A stretch of 64,000 nt of DNA from Plantago major. Its lineage: Eukaryota; Streptophyta; Magnoliopsida; Lamiales; Plantaginaceae. The notes under the pieces were generated by a model. It was given only the letters and a program-made list of their open reading frames with translations, did no database searches and had not been told where the DNA came from. A program made the position numbers and the translations under genes. Shown here piece after piece: positions 22,272-34,216 of the stretch (its first letter is position 1; each line of letters begins with the position of its first letter). The stretch spans positions 61,118,545 to 61,182,544 of the forward strand of contig CM048844.1 in assembly GCA_026545765.1 (NCBI GenBank). Direction: 5' to 3'.

Positions 22272-23963
22272 TGTTAGATATTTTGTTAGAATATCTGTTT
22301 AGATTTTGTTCAGCAACATGATGACTTATCTTAGTCTCAGAAAGGTGATTAGTACTCTTGGTTCACTTGAACATTGTAAAAGAGGAAACCCACTAAGTAT
22401 GATAGTCTAGCTAATCTTGTATAGGATGATAGGTCTCAAAATGTAATTTTTATTTTATGAAGAGAAGACCAAGAAGAAGACATCCAAGCAGAAAGCTCAA
22501 CAAGAATTGAAGACTTGAAGAAAACTGCAAAAGATTACTGAATCTGTTGTTCAGATATCTTAGCCAGATATCTTGTAGACACGAAGCTTTCAAACAAACT
22601 CACACAAGAGATATCCGAGAAATGAGATACATATCGAAGACAAGGAAAGTGTCCAGATATCTATTCTCGATACCTTGAGCGTTAAACACGTTTACGAAAA
22701 GGAACATATATTGCAAACAAAGTTGTTTCAATCAATACAAGTGGTATCTCAAGAATGAAGATAAGGACGCAAAGAATCGACAACAAGTCTAGTCTACGAC
22801 ATAAAGCATAGTTCCGCTGACACTACAGGACAAAAAGTATAGTACAAAGCATTTAATGCGAGGATGAGATGTCCGAGTAAAAGCAACGGCAACTTCGAGA
22901 AGAAGACAAAACTCGCATAAAGATTATACACACAGATATCGATAGTTTGAATTCGAGCCTAACGGATACTATTCAAACGGCACTCAAATCCATCTATAAA
23001 TATCAACACTTAGACAGCTTGAGAGAATACACACATTGCATACGCTGAAACATAGAACTCTGAACATCCTACTCTCTCAAAGCAACTTACTTATTATCAA
23101 AGCTTTCTGTTGCGACTAATGCTTGTGATCTTGAGTAAACACTGAAGTTCTAAGTGTCCTGATCCTAAACAAGCAAAGCTATCTGTGAAGGAGTTGAATC
23201 AAAAGATCAACTATCTGAGATTCATTCTCTTGAACAGATATCATAAGACTTGGGTCAAGAAATCGAACTAGATACCATAATACGTAAATCAGATAAGTAA
23301 CTTAGTTCACAGAGCTATCTGAATAACTGAAAAGTTATTAAGACGCTCATCTGACAACTCAAACCGAAACCAACACCAAAACCGGCGTGGAGTACAGGGA
23401 AGTACTTAGTTTGAAAAATCAGGGAATAACTCCAAGGTTACCGGAGTATAGGAAGTACTTGATTTGGGAAACTAAGGAATAACTCCAAAGTTTTTGAGTA
23501 TAGGAAGTACTTAGGTTGGGAAGCTAGGGAACAACTCAAAGGTTTCTGAGTATAGGAAGTACTTGGCTGAAGAAGCTAGGGAACAACTCAGGGGGAACAT
23601 TTGGTTGGGAACCAATTGTTCAGAATCTTAGAATAGGATTTTTGTAAGGTTATCTCAATTATCTGTTCTAGTGAATTCTAGGTCTCTGATAGTCCGAAGT
23701 GGATTAATTGGAGGATTACGCCACCTCCAGATACCACTATACTTGCTGTGTCATTTACATTTCTGTATTTATACTTCAGCAACACACACACACTTATTAA
23801 CTGTTTCTACACTTATCTTTATTAAGTCTTCCGCACTCTGATTCTAAGTATCAGATATCCATTCAGATATCTGAGAAACATTTGTTATCGACAAAAGTTT
23901 TAAAAGACTATTCACCCCCCCCCCCCCCTCTAGTCTTTTACTTTGCCGTTATCTGGACCAACA
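22272..23963 (+). repeat. B: 3' LTR (1,692 bp)
   Basis: Matches the 5' LTR from TGTTAGATATT to GGACCAACA, including two TGTTAG end units, four ~52-bp repeats and both hairpins (23,851-23,874; then the C-run hairpin with a longer C run). Differences from the 5' LTR cluster in a few stretches where CTG or CAG is replaced by CG; see findings. Confidence 0.95.
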
Positions 23964-24013
23964 GTTTCCTCATCCAGATTTGTAATAGGTCAGATATTCA
24001 TCGTTGACTGATC

Positions 24014-24028
24014 AAAATGGGGGAAATT
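24014..24028 (+). other. A: polypurine tract after the B insertion
   Basis: AAAATGGGGGAAATT, the same as in B, lies 50 bases after the right end of B and directly before A's LTR. Confidence 0.92.
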
Positions 24029-25571
24029 TGTTAGGAATATCTGTTTAGATTTTGATCAGCAACCTAATGACTTATCTTCGCTTAGAAAGGTGATTAGTAC
24101 TCTTGGTTCACTTGAACACTGTAAAAGAGGAAACTCACTAAGTATGATAGTCTAGCAAATCTTGTATAGGATGTTAGGTCTTGAAATGTAATTTTTATTT
24201 TATGAAGAAGACCAAGAAGAAAGACATCCGGCAGGAAAAGTTCAACAATTTTGAAGACTTGAAGATTGCACAAGATTGCTGAGGACAAAGGTTTTTCAGA
24301 TACCTATGACCAGATACCTTGAAGACACAAGCGTTTTTAAATAAACAGTGTTACAAGAGATATCTGAGAACTAAAAGGTTTCTGAAACAAGGAAAGTGCC
24401 CACAGATATCTACACTCAGATACCTTGGACATAAACTATGTTTCTGAAAAGAAATATTTTATAACAAAGTTGTTTCAACAAGTGGTATCTGGTGTTGTGA
24501 TAATCTATGGAAAAGAACATGCAAAGCTTCAGAGAACTCTGATAGAATAAGATCTCTGATACAATGCATAGTTCCGTTGGCACTACAGGACAAAGTATAG
24601 TACAGTGCATTAAATGCTGATGTAAATGTACGAACAAAATGGTAGCTTCAAAAGAAGACAAACTCACATAAAGATTATACTCAGATATCAATAGTTTGAA
24701 ACTGAGTTAAGCCTAATGATACTATTCAAATGACACTCAAATTCATCTATAAATATCAACACTTAGACTGCTTGAGAAGACACCTTAGAACACACAGAAC
24801 ATACACCAAGAACACTGAATACTCACACAAACTCTCTCAAGCATACTACTTACCTTCAAACTTTCTGTTGCGACCAAAGCTCTTGATTCTAAGTAGCACA
24901 AAAGTTCTAAGTGTCCTGATCCTTAACAAGCATTGTTATTTGTGAAACAGTTGAACTAAGATTTCATATATGAGTTTCATTCTCTTAAACACTTATCATA
25001 GACTTGGGTCAGAAAAGAACAAGATACCATACATTGCAAAGTGTATTAAGTATACTTGATTCATAGAGCTATCTGAATAACTGAACAAGTTATTAAAGAA
25101 GCTCACCTGACAATTTACCTTAACCAACACCTTAATCGGCGTGGAGTACAGGAAGTACTTAGTTTTGGAAACTAAGGAATAACTCCAAGGTTATTGAGCA
25201 CAGGAAGTACCTAGTGTATTTAGGAATCAAGAGAAGATATTTGTAAGGTTACATCATTTATCTGTCTTACTAGATTCTAGGTCTAAGAAAGGCTGAAGTG
25301 GATTAGTTGAAGGATTACGCCACCTTCAGATACCACTATAAAAAGACTTGTGTTATTTACTTTCTGCAGTCTATTACTTGCTTTACTTATCTTGCACAGT
25401 ACTTACACTTATCTTGCTGAGCACGTGCACATATCACAGAAAAGTCTTCCGCTCTCTGAAATTAAGTATCAGATATCTTCATAGATATCTGAGAAACTGT
25501 GCTTATCGACAAAAGTTTTAAAAGACTATTCACCCCCCTAGTCTTTTACTTTGCCGTTATCTGGACTAACA
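24029..25571 (+). repeat. A: 3' LTR (1,543 bp)
   Basis: Starts TGTTAGGAATATCTG, with a single TGTTAG unit, and ends GGACTAACA. Hairpin I lies at 25,469-25,492 with loop TTCATA. The ~52-bp repeat is present in only about one and a half copies (25,139-25,215). The sequence after it is minus-strand accessory-gene sequence of C. Confidence 0.93.
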
Positions 25572-28500
25572 GTACTCCTTGGAGGTTTCTGTGCTCTGGC
25601 CCTTGTTGTCATTCCTTTTTCAGGAAGTTGCTGAGTGGTGGCCACTATCTGTAGGGTAGTCTGACTGGAGGAGGGCTTATTAATTCTGAGAGGTGGTTGT
25701 TCAGATTTTCTTTTGTTTCCTCTTCCTCTCTGAGTATCTTGAAATCGTTCCCCCTTAGTCATTGTTGACTGACTAAGAATCACAAAGGATTCTGAAAGGG
25801 AGTCAAAGTTGCCTTGCAGATAGTTGTAAGCAGTAACCAACTGTTCCAGATTGGACTTGAGCTCCTGATTTTGTTTGATAAGACCTGTTTCCTTATCAGT
25901 GAGCTCTGCCAGTGGGCCTTGTGTAGCATCTGCTTTTCCAGCAGCATAGCTACCCTCATTGAGGACTTTTTCAGCAAGATTATTGTCATCATCCCTTACC
26001 ATGCCTGGGTCTCTCTGAGCAATGACCAAGCTTGTTGTTCTTTGAGTGATTAACTCAGTGAACTTTTTAATTTCAACAGGGACTGATGCAATTACTTCTT
26101 CATTTTGTTGAGACAAGTCCTTTCTTAGAGTTACCAGAACCTGGTATCTGGCCATGTAATCATGGGAGTTGAGATTTGGTTTCTTACTGAAGCTTTGAGG
26201 ACATATCAGTTTTCTCTTTAAGTGAGAAACTCCCAAGTGAACATTTGCATGTTCTGCCAAGGTTCTGTCTTCTTCATCATCTGAGTCATCAGCCCAGTGA
26301 TCTTCATCCTCTTGTACTTATTCATCAAGGTTTCTGAAGGCGGTAACCATCTCAGATATGGGTTTCTTGCCTTTGGAGGATTGTTTCTTTGGTGAAGATG
26401 CAGTTTTAGCATCTTGCTTTGCTTTAGATGCTTGTTCAGCATCTAGCTCCTTAGTAATATAGTCAACAGCGTCCCGGAGCTCTTTAATCTTAGAGTAAGC
26501 TTACGTTTCCTTGCGTGTTTGTTCTTCAAGTTTGTCTAGCTTGACTATGGATTCAGCTATCTTTTCTTCCAGTTGAAGATGTAGCTGTTGTTCTTCCTCC
26601 AACAGTTGTTTGAGTTGAGCAACTCTGGCTTGTGCATCTGATATTTTCTGAGTGTTGTTCTCAGAGTGTCAACTACTTGTTCAGTAGAGTCCTTGTGTTG
26701 GGGAGATGGATGGGTAGATGGAGGAGGGGATTGTTGTGATGTCCTCTCAGTGTGCTTTTCAGCAGCTGAGGCATTGTTTCCTTGTGGAATCCCTCCTGTC
26801 CCTGGTGCAGGGGCATCATCATCATCTTTCTTATCCTCATCCTTGTGATGGTCAGAAGGAGGATCTTCATAATTGTTCTCATCAGTCTCCTTCTCTTCTT
26901 CATCTGCAGAGACCAGATTGATCACTTCTGGAATAGTGATCGTTTGCCCATTTACCTCCTCTTGTTCAGAGGGTATGCATTGTAAGGTCTGGGGCAAATT
27001 AGGCTTGAATGCCATCTGCATTCTAGTCTGACCATCTGCCTTTTCAAAAGCTTCTATGAGCTTGTGTGCAGCTTCTTTGATAAAGTCCTTATGCATCAGA
27101 GTAGCAAAAGAGTACTGCTCTGTTGGGAACATAGCATGGACATAATTCTCCAAGTCAAAAGCTCTGACTCCTCTCAATTGGTGATCAGTCATCTTTATTA
27201 ATTCAGTCAGATCTGAGCTTCTGAGCTTTTGCCACTTTCTGAAACACTTGAGATGTTTCTTTAGTGTGTGGTTCTTGAAGAATGTAAGCAGGTCTTCTGT
27301 TGAGAATGCAAAAGCCTTTTGCACACTTTTTTGAGCCTGAAAGAAAGAGTTTTGAGTTATATTTAAAACTTGTGTAGATATCTGAGTATTTGTGTAGTTA
27401 GGTTTCTGAGTTACCTGAATGAATACATCAGGCTCAGAGACTTGTACTACTGAGGTAGGGAGCTCCTCAGATATCTTGTTGTGAGGTGGGGACTTGGAAG
27501 TCTGGTCCTCATCAACCTTTCTTTCTGCTTGAACCTGAGATTAAAAACATAACACTTAGGAAATTCTATGAAGAAAATTTTTAGTGACAAATCAGATATC
27601 TGATAGGTCAATTACCTCCGTTGGAGGCTCAGATACTAGTCTCTTAGAGACTTGTGCAGTCTCTGAAATCTTTTCTTGTGATGAAGACCTTGATGCCTCA
27701 TCAATTTCCATATGTTGTGAGGATTGAGTGGGCAACTCCTCAACAACTTCTACTTCTTTTTGAACCTGTTAAGCACAATGTGTTAGTTTGAGAAAAATGA
27801 TCTGATATTTGTTCTTTGAAGAATATAGATATCTGAATGAAATACCTTCTCTATAGAAAATTCAGATACTCGTTCTTCAGAGACCTTGGAAGTCTCTGGA
27901 TTCCTCTCTGAAGAGATAAACTTTTCAGTCTATTCATTTTTCTTCTCAGTTGGAGCCTATTAGAAACAAACACTTATTAGTCAAGTGTATAAAGCACATA
28001 TCTGAGTTATATCTTAAGGAACTATTTTCTACCTGTGAGACAGGCTCCTGTTCCTTAAGTGGTCAGGCTATGGAAGCCTCCTTCTCAGATTCTGAGGTAA
28101 GCTTTGCCGCTTCCTCTTGTTGTTGTGTTTCTAAATCAGCCTGCAACAAAGAAATTATAATAAGTAACAAGATTTAGGCATAAGTTATCACAAGTAAAGA
28201 GTTAAACCATTCAGCTACTTGAGCTTTGTCAGGCTGGCTGGTCTCTGGAACTTGTGAAGTTTCCATGCATTGGTCTTATTGTTCGTGGACCACTTCTTTG
28301 TTGGAAGTTTCAGGTACTTCAGACCTTTCCTGAGTATGCAACTCAGTTGCCTCCCCTAGTTGATCATTCTGAGTAGATGCCTCAGTTTGATCCCTCTCAT
28401 TGAGTTGGGGAACCTGCTCTTTTACAGGTTTTTCTTCAGCAAGGAAAGATGTTGGTGTCTGTAACTCAAGTACCATTTCAGTAGTATCCACATCTGACTT

Positions 28501-30098
28501 TTGTGGTTGTTGTGCTTGAGACTGACTTTTGAGTGTTGAGGCAATGGCAGTATCCTCCAACACTAGTGAATCACTCATCAGAGCATCTTCAATATGCTTC
28601 AGTCTTTCCTGTTCTGATGGTGTAATCTGTCCAGTGACCTTAGACACAGTTGTTTCTTCAGCAACCTTTGAAACAGGTGCTTGTTCAGTAACCTGTGGTG
28701 TAGGTTCTTCTCTAGATACCTCTACACTAGTTACTTTTTCAGTAACCTTAGCCCTTTCTGATTTCTCTAGGACTTGAGAGATGACTAAATCATCATCTTC
28801 ATCGTCACAGCTCTCATCAGCATTAGGAACTGATTGGTCCATAATCCCTGCGGTTTCTGCAGATAGGGCTTGGTATCTATCACTACTTTCTTTAGCAGCA
28901 TTGATAAGTTCATCAGCAAGGCTTTCGGCAGTAGTTTTAACAGTTCTGAAAGCACTTTCTCTTGCTGAGTTTACTTGTTCAGTAGTCGATACCTCTTTTG
29001 CAGCATTGATGAGTTCATCTGCAGCGGCGGCAGGTATCTGGGAATCGACAACCATAATTGGTGTGTCTTCTGATTTGCCAGCAGACTTCTTTCATGAAGT
29101 TCTGGGCTTTTTGGTCACAACCTTTCCCTTAGATACCTCTTCAGTCTTTCGCTTCTTGGAACCTTTATGAGATCCAGTAACCTTTTTCATCAAGTTCGTA
29201 TACTCATATTTGTAGAGTAGGTTACTGTTGGCTATGTCAGCCTTCTCTCTGAGCTCAATGCCAAGCTTCTCCAGCAAGTAGCATATCTTTAGACCATAGC
29301 TCACTGTGGCCTTTGGCTCAGCAAGTCCCTTAGCGATTTTAGGCTCAAAGCCTTGAATCTTCTTCACAAACTTCATCAAGGCGTACTTGCCCCAGTTGAA
29401 AGGGTTTTCCAGTCTTTTGTCTTGTTGTTGCAACAAGAACATCATCATCCAGCGTTCTTGGCTTATCTGGTCAACACCTCCTTGTAGACCATCAAAGCAT
29501 CTGTGAAGAATGCATGCCAACACATCCTAGTGAACTAACAGATGTCTGGTTCTGATGTCAGCAAGCTTGAAATCAGTGGGTGTATCTTGTTTATCAGTGT
29601 CACACACACCACTGTAAAGCTCTTTTACACCTTCAAGGAGATCTTCATCCTTGGTGTCCATTTCACAATCCTTTCCAAGATTTTGAAGATCAAACAACTT
29701 ACGGAAAGTTGTTAAGTCCAAAAGGATTTCCTTTCCTTGGACCTTAGTCTTTACAGGCACTATTGCAGTGCCTTCAGAAACACAGGATATAATCCTGGAG
29801 TTGTTATAGAATTCTAATACATCCAGTGAAGAAACTCTACGGGAAGAGCATATAGAAAACCCTTGATTTGTGCCTTTTCAAGCATGGCAAGAATTAGTTT
29901 CCTATTGGCTTAGTTTTCAACAGCAGCCGTGAGGTACTCCTCAATTATGGCACCACCCCAAATCATCATGTGATTTGAAGTACAATGATCGGGATTAAAG
30001 TCTCCTACCAATCGATTGTTCACTATAACCAACTCTGGTGCTTGCTTTTCGCCAGCATTGGTAGAAGATCGATTTCGGATTTAACGCTTAGTAGCCAT
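25572..30098 (-). pseudogene. C: accessory gene with introns, cut by insertion of A, broken
   Basis: The start is at 30,098 on the minus strand, after the CTATATAAAGAG leader. The conserved N-terminal part is visible at 29,760-29,092 (KVQGKEILLDLTTFRKLF, KLADIRTRHLLVH, RWMMMFLLQQQD, FNWGKYAL). The acidic region (29,055-28,276) precedes five introns. After them come the FFKNHTLKKHLKCFRKWQ segment (27,324 onward), a Ser/Pro-rich part and a coiled coil. The part nearest A (26,260-25,572) has VSHLKRKL, ITQRTTSLVIAQRD and MTTRARAQKPPRST. The C-terminal domain lies beyond A, outside the window. Confidence 0.8.
27337..28218 (-). other. C: five short GT-AG introns in the accessory gene
   Basis: On the minus strand, introns lie at 28,218-28,141, 28,032-27,957, 27,845-27,766, 27,615-27,535 and 27,414-27,337. 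All begin GT (GTAG, GTAG, GTAT, GTAA, GTAA) and end AG, and are 76-81 bases long. They match the five positions in B. Sequence between B and C introns is still similar, so the introns were inherited, not gained separately. Confidence 0.88.
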
Positions 30099-30845
30099 CT
30101 CTTTATATAGTACAAGTGTTTGAAAGTCTGAAAGAGATTTGGGTGAGAGATTAGTGATTCTTTGCAGAAAAGCTAACAAAGATTTGCAGAGGTTGAAGAA
30201 TGGTTTTTGCTATTCTTGTGTAAGACAAAATGTGGGATTAGGCGAAAGTAATTTCTTTTGCCAAAATCCTATATATATAGCAACGTAATTCAAACAAACA
30301 TATATATACAAATTAGTTTTGTGTGTACGTATCTGTGAATTGCAGTAAGGCGTGGGTAAAAGTTTGTTCGGCATTAAATGCATAGTGGACCATGTCGGAA
30401 TTTCAACAGTTCACTTCTTACAGAGAATTAATCTCCGCCGTTAAGATCAATTGCCCATTTTATCAAGCCACCATTGCTTCTTCAACAATGATCACAATCA
30501 ACAATTGTAATTGTGCCCATTTAATGAATTTTGGCTATTAGCTATCTGAGTCACGTTTCTGTGTGAATGAGAATACTGTTTGTATCTGAGTCTATCTTAT
30601 ACTTGTCTTTTTCACGCTTTTACAAAGATAGAAATAATACAAATTTCAAGATAGTAGTTGACTGTAGACAGTTGTACTATTCTCTTTTGTGTTCCCCCTC
30701 ACTGAGTGATCTAGATATCTGAGTACCCGTCTCAGAAATCTTTAAATAGCCATTTTACCCTTTAGCCTTTGGTCTCTGGATACCCGTTCCAGATTCCTTT
30801 TCTCTCTCCTTTGATATCTTCTTCAAATATCTGAACTTTTTCAGT
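30099..30845 (-). promoter_or_regulatory. C: spacer and putative internal promoter
   Basis: Mirror of the B spacer. CTATATATATAG at 30,269-30,280 lies about 170 bases before the start codon at 30,098. The paired CATTG/CAATG hairpin region lies at about 30,465-30,525. Traces of the GGAACGGGTATCCAGA motif lie at 30,775-30,800 next to the pol end. Confidence 0.6.
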
Positions 30846-32990
30846 TCTTTGGTAGCTCCATTAGTCCAAGACTATGGCTTAAGACTGAGAATCTACTTTC
30901 TTGTAGTGGCTTAGTGAAGATATCTGCAAGTTGGTCCTCAGTGCCAATCTTGAGTATCTCTATATTGCATTTTTCAACATGGTCTCTGATGAAGTGGTGT
31001 CTAACATCAATGTGCTTTGTTCTTGGATGAAACTTAGGATTCTAAGTTATGGCAATAGCACTTGTGTTGTCACATAAAATGGGAGTTTTCTCTTCATTGA
31101 GTCCATAGTCTCTGAGTTGTTGCTGTATCCACAATATCTGTGAAGCACAACACCCAGTAGCAATATATTCAGCCTCTGTGGTAGATGTAGCAATTGAATT
31201 TTGTTTCTTGCTGAACCAAGATATCAATCTAGCACCAAGAAATTGACAAGTTCCTGAGGTGCTTTTTCTATCAAGTAATGATCCAGCATAGTCGACATCT
31301 GAATAGCTAACTAAACTCAATCCACTGTCTTTTGGATACCACAATCCAACTTCTACAGTTCCTTTTACATACCTCAATATTTTCATAGCGAAGTTGTAGT
31401 GTGATTGCATTGGGTTTGTCTGAAATCTAGCACACACTCCAACTGCATATTGAATATCAGGTCTACTTGCAGTGAGGTACAGTAGAGACCCAATCAATTT
31501 CCTATACTTGTGTTCTTCAACACTCTTGTCAGATTCAGTATAGGTCATTTTGGTTCCAATGCTCATAGGTATCTTAGCATTCTTTTCAGAAGGCTTTAGA
31601 TTAAACTTGTTGAGCATGTCATTTGCATACTTTGTTTGACTAATGAATATTCCATCATTGAGTTGCTTGACTTGCAGCCCTAGGAAGTAATTTAATTCTC
31701 CCATCATGCTCATCTCATATTTACATTTCATGAGTTCAGCATAGTCTTCACAAAGTTGCTTGTCTTTAGATCCAAATATAATGTCATCAACATATACTTG
31801 AACTAAAAGTAGTTTCCCATCATGGTTTAATGTGAAGAGTGTTTTATCAACATCTCCTTTCTTGAAACCACTTTCTAGTAGGTATCTGGCCAATGTATCA
31901 TACCATGCTCTTGGAGCTTGTTTCAGCCCATACAGAGCTTTCTGAAGCTTATAGACCATCCTACTTTCTGAGGAAACTTCAAAACCTGGTGGTTGCTCAA
32001 CATAGACTTCCTCAGCAAGTTCACCATTTAGGAATGCACTCTTGACATCCATTTGATAAACTGTAAAGTCATTATGAGTCAGAAGGCTAGAAAGAGTCTT
32101 ATTGCATCCAATCTTGCAATGGTGCATAAGATTCATCAAAATCTAGTCCTTCACCGGTGAATCCTTGGTAACCAACCTAGCTTTGTTTCGGTTATTTCAC
32201 CACTCATTCATTTTGTTTCGAAAACCCACTTGGTTCCGATTATGATATTCCACAACAAATGGAATCGCTTTCATTTTGTTTCTCTCAAATTGATCCAACT
32301 CTTCTTGCATTGCAGAGATCCAATCTTGATCCTTTAATGCTTCTTCTATAGTTTTTGGTTCAATATTTGAGATGAAACATCCATAGAGACAATTTGCATT
32401 TTCAGCGATTGCTCTTCTAGTTCTAACTCCTTGGTCCATGGGACCAATCACATCCTTTGCAGGATGATTTCTTATCCATTTCATAATGGGTTTTGAACTA
32501 GTAGGATCAATATCATTTTGACTTGAGTGTGAATCAATATGATCTTGATGGGATACTTGTACAGCATCTGAGATATCTGACACATGGAAAATGCCATGGA
32601 TATCTGACACTTTTTCAGTGTTAGAGATATTTGGAACTTGCATTTCAGCAATCTCATTTTCAGATACCTTTTCATGATGAAGGTTCTCAGTAACCTGTTC
32701 CATTTCTGGAATTCTCATAGGAAATTCTTCATCATGTCTTAGAGTCATCTGGTTGTTACTAAGCAATGGTTGCTTTTTCATCGTCAGACTCATCCTCTAT
32801 TTGAATGATAGAATTGTTTCCTTTTGAGGATCCTTTTTCAGAATCTTTGATCATCAGATCTTTGAACCTATCTGAGAGATCATCATTCAAGGGTACTTTC
32901 TTGTTTCCTTCATAGAATACTACATGAACAGATTCCTCAATCTTTTGCGTTTTTTTGTTGTAGATTCTATAGGCTTTGCTATTTAGAGAA
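30846..32990 (-). pseudogene. pol: C: pol 3' part (linker, RT, RNase H), broken
   Basis: On the minus strand the acidic linker (about 32,990-32,420) leads to RT with [28 protein letters not shown] and YVDDIIFGS (31,800-31,770). It then reads TASRPDIQYAVGVCARF, SDVDYAGSLLDRKST and ATSTTEAEYIATGCC. The RT-RNase H core is the longest uninterrupted one in the window (32,139-31,042). Broken elsewhere. Confidence 0.9.
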
Positions 32991-34216
32991 TAACCAAGAA
33001 ATACTCATTCATTTGCCATTGGTTGAAATGTTCTCAAGTATTCTTTTCCATTGTTAAGAACGAAACATCTGCAACCAAACACCCTTAGATGTTTGATACT
33101 AGGGGGTCTACCAATGAAAAGCTCGTAAGGAGTTTTGTAATGGTGTTTGTTAATCAGACATCTATTTTGAGTGTAGCATGCTGTGTTTACAGCTTCAACC
33201 CAATAGATTTCACTTATTTAAGTGTGAGCGAGCATTGTTCTTGCCGCTTCTTTTAGGGTCCTATTCTTCATTTCAGCAACACCATTTTGTTGTGGTGTTC
33301 TTATGGAAGATAGTTGATGTTGTATACCTTTGCAGGTACAAGACTCTTTTATGTACTGGTTCACAAACTCAGTACCATGGTCTGTTCTGATTACAGATAC
33401 CTTGTCATTTTTCATGACTTCTAGCTTATTCAGCAAGTTGGGTATCTCAACCCTTGCATCAGATTTATGTTTGAGAAAGACAACCCAAGTGAATCTTGGT
33501 AATCATCAACAACAACCAGACCATACATCTTTTCTGCATAACTAGTTACAAAGTATTCAAAAAGATCCATATGCAACATTTGCAGTGGCCTTTCACTGGA
33601 ATGTCTAGTTTTAGACTTGAAAGATATTTTGGATTGTTTTTCCATTCGGCAAGCTGAGCATATACCATCTTTTCTATATGCCATTTTGGGTAAACCAACC
33701 ACAAACTCTTTCTTGGCTAGCCTGTTCAGAGTTTTGAAATTCAAGTGACTCATTCTTTTATGCCATAGTCAATTTTCTTCAGTGTGGCCAGATTGACTCA
33801 CCATGAGACATTCTTCAGTTGTGGCGGATGCCCAATCAGCAACATAAAGATTTCCTTTACGCCTTGCAACCAAGACTGTCTGCTTTGACTCATTGTCAAT
33901 CTCTTTGCATAGTTTTGACTTGATCTTGACAGTGTACCTTTTGTCTACTAGTTGACTCATACTTAGGAGATTATATTTTAATCCCTTTACATGTAGTACG
34001 TACTTCAGAGATTGTAAGGGCTCCAAACTTCAGATTGCCAAATCCTATGGTTGGATTTTCATCTCTTCCAGCAAACCTGATAATTGGTCCATCATTGCAC
34101 TTTCCGTAGTCAATCAGATTTGCTTTGTCTCCTGTCATGTGCTTCCCACATCCACTATCAAAATGCCACTTCGGATTAGTCTTTAGAGTGTTCTGCACAA
34201 AACAAGAAACAGGAAA
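32991..34216 (-). pseudogene. pol: C: pol 5' part (protease, integrase), broken
   Basis: The protease motif DSGCGKHMTG lies at about 34,160-34,130. GAG-pre-integrase has HLNFKTLNRLAKKE and CSACRMEKQSK (33,753-33,640). The integrase core has LLHMDLFE-like sequence, TDHGTEF and PQQNGVAE (33,436-33,240), and a GRPPSIKHL-like tail follows near 33,100. Its integrase part is less like B than G is, although C and B share the same LTR subfamily. Several breaks. Confidence 0.87.

Larger units (their letters stand above)
8422..23963 (+). mobile_element. Ty1/copia element B, complete from LTR to LTR, nested in A
   Basis: The element runs from TGTTAG to CCAACA, about 15.5 kb, large for a copia element. 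Order: 5' LTR, PBS, gag, protease, integrase, RT, RNase H, spacer with minisatellite and TATA-like box, accessory gene with introns, 3' UTR, PPT, 3' LTR. GTTTC flanks both sides (8,417-8,421 and 23,964-23,968). All parts are present in order, though the coding part has many breaks. The two LTRs are closely similar over their length, so B is young and is the innermost layer of the nest. Confidence 0.93.
1..25571 (+). mobile_element. Ty1/copia element A (SIRE/Maximus-like), right part, hosting element B
   Basis: The element enters from the left edge with the IN-RT linker, RT and RNase H, followed by a long spacer, an accessory ORF and a 3' UTR. It is interrupted after 8,421 by element B. It resumes at 23,964 with the same five bases (GTTTC), then has the pre-PPT sequence, a PPT and its 3' LTR (24,029-25,571). 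Its outer end joins directly to minus-strand sequence of element C, so A is itself an insertion in C, and GTACT (25,572-25,576) should be the target duplication. The 5' LTR, gag and most of integrase lie off the window. It is a broken fossil with several breaks. Nesting makes it older than B and younger than C. Confidence 0.9.

Noticed and set aside
25560-25580. Self-integration (inversion) product at the A/C junction
   Set aside because: The two outer LTR ends (25,571 and 38,459) join different internal sites with different flanking bases, which fits separate insertions into different copies.
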